64,000 bases of DNA from Arthrobacter sp. Leaf69 (GCF_001422645.1 NZ_LMLR01000016.1:101538-165537), one strand, 5' to 3'; positions 17,374-25,463 are shown, counted from the stretch's first letter. Notes: a model not told the origin generated them from the sequence alone. A program made the numbers and translations.

Positions 17374-17856
17374 TCAGACTGCCTTCGTGTATTCGGGCTC
17401 GTAGGAGCAGATGGCGTCCACCTTGGCGGCGGAGGAAGAGGTTTCGTCGAAGCGGTGGCCCAGCCATTCGCTGACGAGCTTTTTGGCGAGTTCCAGGCCG
17501 ATGACGCGCTGTCCGAGCGTGAGGACCTGGGCGTTGTTGCTGAGCACGGACCGTTCCACCGAGTAGCTGTCGTGCGCGGTGACGGCGCGGATGCCGGGGA
17601 CCTTGTTGGCCGCGATGGCCACGCCCAGGCCGGTGCCGCAGATCAGCAGTGCCCGGTCGGCGTCGCCCTCGGCGACTTTGCGTGCGGCGTCCACGGCGAC
17701 GTGGGGGTAGGCAGTGGAGTCGTTGGCGCCGACTCCGATGTCCTGCACGGAGGCGACGCGCGGGTCCGCCTCGAGCAGGGCTTTGAGTGCGTTCTTGTAT
17801 TCGACGCCGGCCTCGTCGTTGCCGACGACGACGCGCCAGCCTGTTGTTGTGCTCAT
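17374..17856 (-). CDS. RpiB-family isomerase, D-erythrulose 4-phosphate isomerase (DerI/EryI) type
   Basis: 160 aa; ATG 17856 overlaps the kinase stop by 4 nt (ATGA). LacA/RpiB fold with active-site Cys73 in LLICGTGLGVAIAANK and His95 in VTAHDSYSVERSVLSNN. The AHDSYSVERS stretch resembles the DerI/EryI branch more than ribose-5-phosphate isomerase B. That branch converts D-erythrulose 4-phosphate to D-erythrose 4-phosphate, which enters the pentose phosphate pathway. Tight coupling to the DhaK-type kinase gene supports this. RpiB activity on ribose 5-phosphate is the main alternative. Confidence 0.85.
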   Translation of the reverse strand: MSTTTGWRVVVGNDEAGVEYKNALKALLEADPRVASVQDIGVGANDSTAYPHVAVDAARKVAEGDADRALLICGTGLGVAIAANKVPGIRAVTAHDSYSVERSVLSNNAQVLTLGQRVIGLELAKKLVSEWLGHRFDETSSSAAKVDAICSYEPEYTKAV

Positions 17857-19610
17857 GCCTGTGCTCCTTGCTTGGCCAGTTCGGGGTTAGCGAGCCGGCC
17901 GTTTGTGTGGGCGGAAATTCTTGCTGCGATGAGGGCGAACGAAACCGCCCCCGGGTCGGGGTGGCCCAGGCTCTTTTCCGCGAGCGGCCGGGCGCGTCCC
18001 TTGAGCGGGCGGAGGTCCGCGGTCCTGTCCGCGGCGGTCCGGGCGGCGGCCGCGGCGGCGGCGAGCGCGTCACCGGCGGAAGCGCCGCCGTCGAGCGCCG
18101 TACAGAACGCGTCCCGGAACGGCAGCAGGGCGTCCACCATGGTCTTGTCCCCGGGATCTGCCTTGCCCAGTTCGGTGATCGCGGCGGCGAAGGCGGTGAC
18201 CGTGGCCGCGGCATCCCCGCCGCTGTAGCTGTCCCGGTTTCCCAGCGCCAGCCCTGCGGCGATGATCGCGGATCCCCAGAGCGCGCCGGAGGTGCCGCCC
18301 GCGCGTTCGCTCCAGGCCTCCCCCGCGGCGGTCAGGACGCGCGCCGGCGAAGCGCCGCCGTCGTTCGCGGCCGCCTGCTCAGCCGCGGTGACCGCTGCTT
18401 CCACGCCGCGGCGCATCCCGATGCCGTGGTCGCCGTCGCCGGCGACTGCGTCCAGCCGGCCCAGTTCCTCCTCATGTTCGACGACGACGTCCCGGACCTG
18501 GCGGAGCACTGCGGCCGCCTGCCGTCCGAGCTCTGCCGCGGCCGGTGTGGGGCGTTCGACGGCGGACGCCACTTCGGCGTCCGCAGCGGCCATCTGGCGC
18601 GCCGGCCGCGAGGCCAGATTGCCCTTGCGGAACGCCGGGGTGTCGGCCGGGGCCGCCCAGTATTGCTCCAGTTCGTCGTCGAGCCACAGCAGGGTCAGGG
18701 AGAGCCCGGACATGTCCAGGCTGGTGACGAGCTCGCCGCATTCGGGTTCCACCACGGTGAGCCCGGCCGCGACCAGAAGCTTTTCGATTTTTCCGAAAAG
18801 CAGGAACAACTCGTCGTACTTGACGGTGCCGAGGCCGTTGACGATCGCCACGACGCGGCTGCCGGCGTCGTGAGGCTTGTCAGCGAGCAGCTGACTGACC
18901 AGGAGCTCGGCCAGTTCGGAGGCCGTGGGCATGGGGTGATCGGAAATGCCCGGTTCGCCGTGGATGCCCAGGCCGAGGGACATGTGCCCCGCCGGGACAG
19001 TGAACAGCGGCGCATCCGCGCCGGGCAGCGTGCAGCCGTCGAAGGCAACACCCAACGAGCGGGTGCGGTAGTTCGTCCGAATGGCGAGCCGTTCGACGTC
19101 GTCCAGGTCGAGTCCCGCCTCTGCAGCGGCGCCGGCGATCTTGAAGACCGTCAGGTCGCCAGCGATGCCGCGCCGCTTCTCGATCTGGTCCAGCGGGGCG
19201 CTGGCGATGTCGTCGGTGACCAGGACTGTGCGGGTTTCAATGCCTTCGGCGTTGAGGCGCAGCTGGGCCTGGCCGAAGTGCAGGACGTCACCGGCATAGT
19301 TGCCGTAACTCAGCAGCACGCCGCCGCCGGCGTTGGCCGCCTTGGCCACGCGGTAGACCTGGCCGGCCGCGGGCGACGCGAACATGTTGCCGCAGGCCGA
19401 GGCGGCGGCCAGGCCCGGCCCCACGAGGCCGGCGAAGGCGGGGTAGTGCCCGGAGCCGCCGCCGACCACCAGCGCGACCTGCCCGGCCGGGACCTCGGTG
19501 GAACGGACGACGCCGCCGTCGACACGGGCAACGTAGCCGCGGTTGGCCGCAACGAAGCCGTCCAGTGCCTCATCCGCGAAATCAGCGGGATTGTCGAAGA
19601 TCTGGGTCAT
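17853..19610 (-). CDS. Dihydroxyacetone-kinase-type erythrulose kinase (DerK/LerK-like), DhaK-DhaL fusion
   Basis: 585 aa. The N-terminal DhaK domain (1 to about 330) carries GGGSGHYPAFAGLVGPG, GNYAGD and His217 in GLGIHGEPG, the residue that binds the ketose covalently. The C-terminal DhaL domain carries the ATP/Mg site VAGDGDHGIGMRRG (about residue 390) and GGTSGALWGSA. ATP-dependent fusions of this kind phosphorylate dihydroxyacetone, or D- or L-erythrulose in tetritol pathways. Downstream overlap with the RpiB-like isomerase favours erythrulose. It follows the TIM-barrel isomerase gene after 137 nt that hold a strong hairpin. Confidence 0.85.
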   Translation of the reverse strand: MTQIFDNPADFADEALDGFVAANRGYVARVDGGVVRSTEVPAGQVALVVGGGSGHYPAFAGLVGPGLAAASACGNMFASPAAGQVYRVAKAANAGGGVLLSYGNYAGDVLHFGQAQLRLNAEGIETRTVLVTDDIASAPLDQIEKRRGIAGDLTVFKIAGAAAEAGLDLDDVERLAIRTNYRTRSLGVAFDGCTLPGADAPLFTVPAGHMSLGLGIHGEPGISDHPMPTASELAELLVSQLLADKPHDAGSRVVAIVNGLGTVKYDELFLLFGKIEKLLVAAGLTVVEPECGELVTSLDMSGLSLTLLWLDDELEQYWAAPADTPAFRKGNLASRPARQMAAADAEVASAVERPTPAAAELGRQAAAVLRQVRDVVVEHEEELGRLDAVAGDGDHGIGMRRGVEAAVTAAEQAAANDGGASPARVLTAAGEAWSERAGGTSGALWGSAIIAAGLALGNRDSYSGGDAAATVTAFAAAITELGKADPGDKTMVDALLPFRDAFCTALDGGASAGDALAAAAAAARTAADRTADLRPLKGRARPLAEKSLGHPDPGAVSFALIAARISAHTNGRLANPELAKQGAQA

Positions 19611-19676
19611 GGTTTCCTCATTGAATCCGTGTTGGAGAACTAATGCAGTGGAAAGAGAGCTGAAGTAGATCGGGGT

Positions 19677-19712
19677 GGTGCGGCCGCCCCCAAATGACTT
19701 GACGGCCGCACC
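19677..19712 (-). other. Intra-operon hairpin between isomerase and kinase genes
   Basis: GGTGCGGCCG (19677-19686) and CGGCCGCACC (19703-19712) are perfect 10-bp arms with a 16-nt loop, followed by three GGCGCC palindromes up to 19744. There is no T-run, so it is more likely an RNA processing or stability element, or a partial attenuator, than a full terminator. Confidence 0.6.
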
Positions 19713-19747
19713 AGGCGCCAGCGTGAGGCGCCGGTCTAGGCGCCGGG

Positions 19748-20752
19748 TCAGACGCCGGCGAGTTCCGACGTCGCCGGCTGCCGCCGGCCCTGTGCCACCT
19801 GGCTCTGGCCGAGGGCGTAGCCGTCGGTCTTCGGCAGGATCCGGCGCCGCAGGTAGTCCTGGTTGCTGGCGGTGACACTGAGTCCGTCGCCGCCGTAGTG
19901 CTCGGTGCAGAGGATTCCCTGGAAGCCGACCGAGAGGGCGATCTTGAACGCCTCGCGGTAGTTGATGAGGCCGCTTTCCATCGGCGCGGGCATGGCGACG
20001 TAGCTGTCGCGGGCCACATCCTCATCGCGGATGTAGTTCTTCATGTGCCAGTAGTTGGAGTACGGGAGCGTCTTGGCCACCATCTCGCGCCAGTCCTCGA
20101 TCGGACGGTGGAGCCGTATGAGGTTTCCGATGTCGGGGTTGATGCCCACGTTGGCCAGTCCGATGTCCTGGACCAGCTGAACGGAGGAATCCGCGGTCCC
20201 GAGGTACGTGTCCTCGTACATTTCGAGCGAGAGGAGGATCCCGGCCTCGGCGGCGTGCTGGCCCAGTTCGCGGAGCCTGGTGACGGCCTTGCCCCAGGTT
20301 TCTTTGTCCCCCACCGGGTCTTTGTGTCCTTCGACAGTCCAGAACCAGAGCTGTTTGCGCTGCTCGGGCGTGAGCGCCTGGTGCAGCCCGAAGGAGACCA
20401 CTTCGCAGCCGAGTTCCGCGGCGGCGTCGATGGTGCGGTGGCTGTAGGCCAGGTTCGCTTCCCAGTTCCGCTCCTCGATCACGCTGCGGCGGATGGCGGA
20501 GATGACGGGGATGCCGATGCCAACGGTGGCAGCGGTCTGCTTGAATTCCGCCAGGCGGGCCGTGCTCAGGTCGCCGGGGCGGACCCAGCTGTCGGTGAGG
20601 TCAGCGTTGGCAAAGCCGGCGTCCTTGACCTCGGTGAGGACCTCGGCCCAGTCGGACGCCTCGGCGTCGTTGATGTGGTTGCCCTGTGCGTCGGTTCCCG
20701 GGAACTGCAGGAGCGCTGCGGTGATGGGCCAGTTTTCGGCTGTATAAGCCAT
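19748..20752 (-). CDS. Sugar phosphate isomerase/epimerase (TIM barrel, EryC/IolE-like)
   Basis: 334 aa; ATG 20752 follows AAGGAG. It belongs to the AP-endonuclease-2-like xylose-isomerase TIM-barrel superfamily. Likely metal or acid-base residues lie in EVVSFGLH, LLSLEMYEDTYLG, VGINPDIGNLIRLH, YWHMKNY and GILCTEHYGGDG. Members include EryC (tetrulose-phosphate racemase/epimerase of erythritol catabolism), IolE and hydroxypyruvate isomerase. First gene of the operon that ends with the TpiA-like isomerase, so an EryC-like epimerisation of erythrulose phosphate is a reasonable guess. No signal peptide. Confidence 0.75.
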   Translation of the reverse strand: MAYTAENWPITAALLQFPGTDAQGNHINDAEASDWAEVLTEVKDAGFANADLTDSWVRPGDLSTARLAEFKQTAATVGIGIPVISAIRRSVIEERNWEANLAYSHRTIDAAAELGCEVVSFGLHQALTPEQRKQLWFWTVEGHKDPVGDKETWGKAVTRLRELGQHAAEAGILLSLEMYEDTYLGTADSSVQLVQDIGLANVGINPDIGNLIRLHRPIEDWREMVAKTLPYSNYWHMKNYIRDEDVARDSYVAMPAPMESGLINYREAFKIALSVGFQGILCTEHYGGDGLSVTASNQDYLRRRILPKTDGYALGQSQVAQGRRQPATSELAGV

Positions 20753-20779
20753 GGGTTCACTCCTTCGTGGAATCCTGTT

Positions 20780-20857
20780 TCCTATAGGATTTACTATCTA
20801 AAGGATGTTGTCAAGATCACATCCGAGCTCATGGCGACAATCGAAGATCCTATAGGA
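20780..20857 (-). promoter_or_regulatory. Twin TCCTATAGGA palindromes in front of the tetrulose operon
   Basis: Two identical perfect 10-bp palindromes occur at 20780-20789 and 20848-20857, centres 68 bp apart, in the 107-nt gap before the operon's first gene. The area between is comparatively AT-rich and should hold the promoter. The pattern (short, fully symmetric, A/T centre) fits a dimeric GntR-like or LacI-like repressor able to loop. No local regulator gene sits in the operon. Confidence 0.7.
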
Positions 20858-20859
20858 CA

Positions 20860-21777
20860 CTAGTCGGTCCAGTCGAAGAACCCTTTGCCGGTCTTGCGTC
20901 CGAGCTCGCCGCGGGCCACCTTGTCGCGCAGGATCTGCGGCGGGACGAAGCGCTCGCCCAGTGTGGAGGCGAGGTATTCGGCAATACCGAGCCGGACGTC
21001 CAGTCCCACGATGTCCGTGGTCCGCAAGGGGCCGGTGGGGTGCTTGTAGCCCAGCACCATGGCGTTGTCGATGTCCTCGGCGGACGCCACTCCTTCTTCG
21101 ACCATGCGCATCGCTTCGAGGGCAATCGCGACCCCCAGCCGTGAGGACGCGAAACCGGGCGCGTCATTGACGACGACGGCGGTCTTGCCCAGCGCTTCGA
21201 CCCAGCCACGGGCCGCCTGGGCCAGCGGCTCCGAGGTCTGTTCGCCGAGCACCACTTCGATCAGGGTGGACGCCGGCACCGGGTTGAAGAAGTGCAGGCC
21301 GAGGAAGTTCTGCGGGCGCTGCAACTCACGGGCCAGCGCGTTGACGGAGATCGAGGACGTGTTGGAGGCGAGGTAGGCGTCGGCGGCGAGGCGTTCCTCG
21401 ATCCCCCGCAGGGACACGACTTTCAGGTCCCAGTCTTCGGGAACGGCCTCGATGACCAGCTGGCGGTCCTTGAAGTCGTCGTAGTCCACGGTCACGGAGA
21501 GCCGCGACACCATCTCGTCCAGGTTGCCGTCCGTGGCGCCGCGCTCGATGCTTTTGGCCGCCGCTGATTCCACCCGCTCGCGGGCAGCCTCCGCGGACTG
21601 TTCGTCGCGCTCGACGACGAGGACACTGGCGCCGTTGATCAGGAAGGCGTGGGCGATGCCGGCGCCCATCCGGCCCCCGCCGAGGACTCCAACGAAGTTG
21701 GGGAGGTTACAGTCGGGGAGGGCACTGTTGGGGAGGCCGCCGTCGGGAAGGTTCGCGGGGTTTGCGGAGTTGCTCAT
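20860..21777 (-). CDS. 3-hydroxyacyl-CoA dehydrogenase (PaaH/FadB2-like)
   Basis: 305 aa; ATG 21777 is 2 nt after the enoyl-CoA hydratase stop. Rossmann motif GVLGGGRMGAGIAHAF (29-44), VIEAVPED, SNTSSISV, GLHFFNPVP and the C-terminal domain with VNDAPGFASSRLGVAIALEAM, GYKHPTGPL and RKTGKGFFDW. These are standard for 3-hydroxybutyryl/3-hydroxyacyl-CoA dehydrogenases, which oxidise L-3-hydroxyacyl-CoA with NAD. It is the last of three genes with hydratase and thiolase, giving a complete beta-oxidation or phenylacetate lower-pathway cycle. The N-terminal about 20 residues are an unusual Asn/Pro/Leu-rich stretch (repeated LPDxxLPN), so the true start may be later. Confidence 0.87.
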   Translation of the reverse strand: MSNSANPANLPDGGLPNSALPDCNLPNFVGVLGGGRMGAGIAHAFLINGASVLVVERDEQSAEAARERVESAAAKSIERGATDGNLDEMVSRLSVTVDYDDFKDRQLVIEAVPEDWDLKVVSLRGIEERLAADAYLASNTSSISVNALARELQRPQNFLGLHFFNPVPASTLIEVVLGEQTSEPLAQAARGWVEALGKTAVVVNDAPGFASSRLGVAIALEAMRMVEEGVASAEDIDNAMVLGYKHPTGPLRTTDIVGLDVRLGIAEYLASTLGERFVPPQILRDKVARGELGRKTGKGFFDWTD

Positions 21778-21779
21778 CT

Positions 21780-22610
21780 TCAGTTCTTCTTCCGGTCTGG
21801 ATCCTGGTCGGACGTGTCGGCTGGCTTCCTGGCGGATTTCTTATCGGATTTCTTATCCAGGAAAGCCTGCATGCGGTCGAACTTGGCTTGGGACTCAAAG
21901 AGGATCCCCTGCGCCAGCTGGTCGATCAGCGGGTGCGCCTCGGCGGGGGCATGGAACACCGACTTGGTGATCCGGACCGCGAGGGGATCCTGGCCGGCAA
22001 TCCTGTCGGCCAGGGCGTGGGCCGCCGCCATCAGCTCGGGCGCCTCGTGGATCTCGGTGATGAGGTTGACCGCGAGCGCCCGTTCGGCCCGCAGCACAGT
22101 ACCGGCCAGCAGGATTTCCTTGGCCACGGGCTCCCCCACCAGCTCTTTCAGCCGCCAGCTCGCGCCGGCAGCGGCGAGAATCCCCAGTCCCGTCTCCGGG
22201 TTGCCGATCCGCACGGACGGGGTGCCGATCCGGAAGTCCGCGGCGTACGCCAGTTCGGCGCCGCCGCCCAGGCAGAAGCCGTCCAGGGCCGCGATGACGG
22301 GCATCGGGAGCTTGGCGATCCGCACAAAGATGGTGGAGTTGATGCCCTGCAGGGCATCGTCGCGGCGGCGTTCGCGGAGCTGGCCAATGTCCGCCCCGGA
22401 CGCGAAGACTCCCTCCGTGCCTGCGATGATCAGCACCTTCGGGGTCTGCTCCAGCGCGGCGCAGACGGCGTGCAGCTCGTCGACCATCTGCTGGTCGATG
22501 GCGTTGCGGACCTCGGGCCGGTTGAGGAGCACCACCAGCCGGTCCTCGCGTTCGTCGATCAGCAGCGTGCTGAAATCCTGCGGGTTGAGACCCGTCGCGG
22601 CGGCCGCCAC
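21780..22610 (-). CDS. Enoyl-CoA hydratase/isomerase family protein
   Basis: 276 aa from GTG 22610, whose G is shared with the thiolase TAG (TAGTG), so translation is coupled. Crotonase fold: LNRPEVRNAID near residue 29, oxyanion-hole region EGVFASGADIGQL (about 80-92) and ALDGFCLGGGAELAYAADFRIG. The second acidic catalytic residue lies in RIGNPETGLGILAAAG (Glu). It hydrates trans-2-enoyl-CoA between thiolase and hydroxyacyl-CoA dehydrogenase genes. The C-terminus is a Lys/Asp-rich tail containing a duplicated KKSDKKS unit. Confidence 0.85.
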   Translation of the reverse strand: MAAAATGLNPQDFSTLLIDEREDRLVVLLNRPEVRNAIDQQMVDELHAVCAALEQTPKVLIIAGTEGVFASGADIGQLRERRRDDALQGINSTIFVRIAKLPMPVIAALDGFCLGGGAELAYAADFRIGTPSVRIGNPETGLGILAAAGASWRLKELVGEPVAKEILLAGTVLRAERALAVNLITEIHEAPELMAAAHALADRIAGQDPLAVRITKSVFHAPAEAHPLIDQLAQGILFESQAKFDRMQAFLDKKSDKKSARKPADTSDQDPDRKKN

Positions 22611-23839
22611 TACACGCGCTCCAGCAGCATCGCAGTGCCTTGGCCCACGCCGATGCACATCGTGGCGAGGCCGATCCGGGCGTCCTCGCGCTCCATCCGG
22701 CCCAGCAGGGTGATCGCGATCCGTGACCCGGACGAACCCAGCGGGTGGCCCAGGCTGATGGCGCCGCCGTCGCGGTTCACGATCTCGGGGTCCAGCCCAA
22801 GCCGGCGCATGCTGGCGAGGGACTGCGTGGCGAAGGCCTCGTTGAGTTCGACGGCGCCGAGGTCGCCGACGCCAAGACCGGTCCGGGCGAGCACCTTCTG
22901 GGTGGCCGGGACGGGCCCGATGCCCATGATCTCAGGCTCGCAGCCGGCGGAGGCGCCGTCGATGATCCGGGCGCGCGGGGTGAGCCCGAGCCGCTCGATG
23001 GCGGCTTCGGACGCGACGATGATCGCTGAGGCGCCGTCGTTAAGGGTGGAGGAGTTTCCTGCCGTGACCACGGACCCGCCGGCGACGACGGGGCGGAGGC
23101 CCGAGAGGACGTCCATCGTGGTGCCGGCGCGGGGGCCTTCATCGGTGTCGACGACGGTTTCCCCCTTGCGGGTCTTGACGGTGACCGGGACGATCTCGCC
23201 GGCGAAGCGGCCGGCGGCGATGGCCGCGAGGGAACGTTCGTGGGAGCGGACGGCGAAGGTGTCGGCGTCCTCGCGGGTGATCCCGTCCATGCGGGCGACT
23301 TCCTCGGCCGTCTCCGGCATGGAGTAGGTCATCTTGCCGCCGCGGGAGAGTTCGCCCTTCTGGAACAGCGGGTTCGCGAAGCGCCAGCCAATGGACGTGT
23401 CGAAGATCTGTCCGGGCTTCGCGAAGGCGGCCTGCGGCTTCTCCTGGACCCAGGGGGCACGGCTCATGGATTCGACGCCGCCGGCGATCACGATGTCCGC
23501 GGCTCCGGATTTGATCATCTGGCTGGCCATGATGATGGCGCTCAGGCCGGAGGCGCAGAGCCGGTTCACGGTGATGCCGGGAATGTGCAGCGGGAGACCG
23601 GCCAGGATGGTGGCCATGCGGGCGACGTTGCGGTTTTCCTCGCCTGCGCCGTTGGCATTGCCCATGATGACTTCGTCGATGCGGTCCGGATCCAGTCCGG
23701 CCCGCGCCACGGCCGCGCGGATCACCAGGGCGGCCAGGTCATCGGGGCGGACCGCGGAGAGCGCCCCGCCGTAGCGGCCCACCGCAGTGCGGGCACCGCC
23801 TACGAGAAATGCCTGTGGTCCTGCTGCTGCTGATGCCAT
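22610..23839 (-). CDS. Acetyl-CoA C-acyltransferase / 3-oxoadipyl-CoA-type thiolase
   Basis: 409 aa; ATG 23839 follows GAAGGG. Thiolase marks: nucleophile Cys95 in NRLCASGLSA, the NEAFA motif, GGAISLGHPLGSSGSR with the catalytic His, and the C-terminal second Cys in ATMCIGVGQG. It would cleave 3-oxoacyl-CoA or 3-oxoadipyl-CoA. It is first of a coupled trio with enoyl-CoA hydratase and hydroxyacyl-CoA dehydrogenase. A PaaR-like site about 100 nt upstream points towards the phenylacetate lower pathway, though no paaABCDE genes are in view. PcaF-type thiolases and fatty-acid thiolases look similar. Confidence 0.87.
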   Translation of the reverse strand: MASAAAGPQAFLVGGARTAVGRYGGALSAVRPDDLAALVIRAAVARAGLDPDRIDEVIMGNANGAGEENRNVARMATILAGLPLHIPGITVNRLCASGLSAIIMASQMIKSGAADIVIAGGVESMSRAPWVQEKPQAAFAKPGQIFDTSIGWRFANPLFQKGELSRGGKMTYSMPETAEEVARMDGITREDADTFAVRSHERSLAAIAAGRFAGEIVPVTVKTRKGETVVDTDEGPRAGTTMDVLSGLRPVVAGGSVVTAGNSSTLNDGASAIIVASEAAIERLGLTPRARIIDGASAGCEPEIMGIGPVPATQKVLARTGLGVGDLGAVELNEAFATQSLASMRRLGLDPEIVNRDGGAISLGHPLGSSGSRIAITLLGRMEREDARIGLATMCIGVGQGTAMLLERV

Positions 23840-23941
23840 GGGTACACCCTTCACGCGATAAACGTCTCTGTCATCGAATCTGTCATCGAGCGAACTCTTT
23901 TCGGCGGCGGCCTCCACGGCCAACCGTCAGCGCGCCAATTT

Positions 23942-23955
23942 ACCGACCGTTCGTT
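23942..23955 (-). promoter_or_regulatory. TetR/PaaR-like operator upstream of the thiolase operon
   Basis: On the gene's strand the site reads AACGAACGGTCGGT. It fits ACCGNNCGNNCGGT, the core I recall for actinobacterial PaaR repressors, with one mismatch. It lies just downstream of a -10-like TAATCT (23967-23962), where a repressor would block transcription. Confidence 0.5.
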
Positions 23956-24005
23956 CTATAAAGATTACACGGCACGGCAAGGGGGTCAATCAGGCCTCCG
24001 CCGGA

Positions 24006-24680
24006 TTACGCGACCACGACGCCGAGATGGCTCGCCATCAGCGGGGCAAGCAGGCCGAGCTGGTAGTCATCGATCACCAGGCCCGCGAGGCTCCCCAGGC
24101 CGCTGATGACGCGGAAATCTGTGCCGCGGATGTCAAAGTCCTTAAGCCTGGCGCCCGCGACGTCGAGTGTGCCGATGGTGCAGTTCTTCAGCGCCACCCG
24201 TGTTGCCGTGCAGGAACCCAGGTCCAGTTCACTGATGATGCAGTCGCTGATCTGGACGTCCGTGAGCTTGGCCCCGCGCAGATTCACGTAGTCGAGTTTG
24301 CCGCCGTCGATCCGAACGGACTGCCAGCCGCTCTCGTAGAGTTCCGCGGAACCCCAGCGCGGGTTCCCGATCTCGACGTCGCGCAGCGTGCTACGGGCTG
24401 CCGTGAACACGGGGGCGTACATCTCAGCCAGGATGCAGTCGCGGAAACTGGCGCCGCGCAGCTGGGTCTCATTGAAGGACACGCCCTGGAAGTCGCACTC
24501 GGCGAAATCGGCGCCGGCGAGTTCCCGGCCGTCGGCCGACGCCCTGCTGAACCGGACGCCGTCGTACCTCGCCCCCGGCTGGAAGTCCGGAGCCGGGTCG
24601 TCCTGGAGCTCTTCGAGCCGGACGGGGCTGAGCCGCGGCGCGGTGATCTTTGGCGCTTTGGACGCGATGCCCCGCGCCAT
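24006..24680 (-). CDS. Pentapeptide-repeat protein
   Basis: 224 aa; ATG 24680 overlaps the preceding stop (TAATG), so it is co-translated with the SRPBCC gene. From about residue 50 it shows A(D/N)LXX-like pentapeptides (ELAGADFAECDFQGVSFNE, then QLRGASFRDC and LDYVNLRGAKLTDVQISDC), which fold as a right-handed quadrilateral beta helix. Roles of such proteins vary from topoisomerase protection to structural scaffolds; none can be assigned here. No signal peptide, so cytoplasmic. Confidence 0.8.
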   Translation of the reverse strand: MARGIASKAPKITAPRLSPVRLEELQDDPAPDFQPGARYDGVRFSRASADGRELAGADFAECDFQGVSFNETQLRGASFRDCILAEMYAPVFTAARSTLRDVEIGNPRWGSAELYESGWQSVRIDGGKLDYVNLRGAKLTDVQISDCIISELDLGSCTATRVALKNCTIGTLDVAGARLKDFDIRGTDFRVISGLGSLAGLVIDDYQLGLLAPLMASHLGVVVA

Positions 24681-25138
24681 TAGAGCGACTCGGCCTTGGC
24701 CGCGATTTCTGCCAGGTCCTTGGCGAGGGCCTTGCGGGTGATGCGCATGCCCAGCCTTCCGAAGAGCGCCATCGCCAGTTTGCTCATCCGGGAGGGATTG
24801 ATCAGGTCGGCGCCGAAGGTCATTGTGAGGTCCGTGCCGCCGTCGCGATCGGCCAGCGTCATGCGTGAGGTGTAGTCGGCCCCGCCCTGCAGCGCTTTCA
24901 CCGTGGTGCTCCGGGGAGGGCTCGCCTGGGACACCCACATTTCCACGGTTTCCGACCTGCCCATCATGGTGCGGGTTTCCTTCCAGCGCGTGCCCTCGCC
25001 GTAGGGGCCGTCGCTCAGCATCTGGATCGAGTCGATGCCGGACACGGTTGCGGCCGAACCAGGAATGTCGGAAATGACCGCCCACACTTTGTCCGCCGGT
25101 GCGTTGACGTGCTGGGTCAGGCTGAGTTTGTGCTCCAT
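24680..25138 (-). CDS. SRPBCC-family (START/Bet v1-like) protein
   Basis: 152 aa. The start ATG 25138 is 7 nt from a -10-like TAGGCT, so the mRNA is probably leaderless. Family pattern: VNAPADKVWAVISDI at the N-terminus, GPYGEGTRWKETRTM in the middle strands, and a long C-terminal helix (ITRKALAKDLAEIAAKAE). These small proteins form a hydrophobic cavity for lipid-like ligands; the ligand is unknown. It is translationally coupled to the pentapeptide gene. Confidence 0.8.
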   Translation of the reverse strand: MEHKLSLTQHVNAPADKVWAVISDIPGSAATVSGIDSIQMLSDGPYGEGTRWKETRTMMGRSETVEMWVSQASPPRSTTVKALQGGADYTSRMTLADRDGGTDLTMTFGADLINPSRMSKLAMALFGRLGMRITRKALAKDLAEIAAKAESL

Positions 25139-25151
25139 GCCATTGAGCCTA
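25139..25151 (-). promoter_or_regulatory. Leaderless-type promoter of the SRPBCC gene
   Basis: TAGGCT (25151-25146) is followed by 7 nt and the ATG at 25138; there is no ribosome binding site. Transcription would begin at or next to the start codon. Confidence 0.55.
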
Positions 25152-25206
25152 GCCCGGCTCCCCCGCGGATTTCATCCCTCGCAACCTGATACCCCCTTGA
25201 ATTAGT

Positions 25207-25227
25207 AAGCATGCTTTGTGTTATTCT
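25207..25227 (+). promoter_or_regulatory. Candidate promoter/operator of the csbD-like gene
   Basis: A perfect palindrome AAGCATGCTT (25207-25216) lies just before a -10-like TATTCT (25222-25227) in an AT-rich patch that stands out from the surrounding GC-rich DNA. It is 45-65 nt upstream of the ATG. Confidence 0.4.
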
Positions 25228-25271
25228 GAAAAGACGTTGAATTTCAACCGGAAACGAAAGGTGTTCACACC

Positions 25272-25448
25272 ATGGGTATCGGAGACAAGATTCAGAACGA
25301 AGCAGAGCACCTCGGCGGCAAGGCCAAGGAAGCTGCTGGCAACGCCACCAACAACGACGAACTGCGCGCCGAGGGCCAGAAGGACCAGGTAGTCGCGGAC
25401 GCCAAGAAGGTCGGCGAGAACGCCAAGGACGCTTTCAAGCGGGACTAG
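25272..25448 (+). CDS. CsbD-family stress-response protein
   Basis: 58 aa, starting MGIGDKIQNEAEHLGGKAKE with a GAAAGG ribosome binding site about 10 nt upstream. Highly charged helical protein with the CsbD pattern (GKAKEAAGNATNNDELRAEG, then DQVVADAKKVGENAKDAFK). CsbD proteins are abundant in general stress and stationary phase in many bacteria; molecular function is unknown. It is a single-gene unit with its own strong terminator (25464-25508). Confidence 0.88.
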   Translation: MGIGDKIQNEAEHLGGKAKEAAGNATNNDELRAEGQKDQVVADAKKVGENAKDAFKRD

Positions 25449-25463
25449 TCCTGACGCAAGACG

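Noticed and set aside
16385..18214. Extended N-terminus of the hydroxyacyl-CoA-dehydrogenase-like gene
   Set aside because: The extra 280 codons overlap the RpiB and kinase genes and are Pro/Arg-rich; the ATG at 17371, 2 nt after the RpiB stop, is the natural start.
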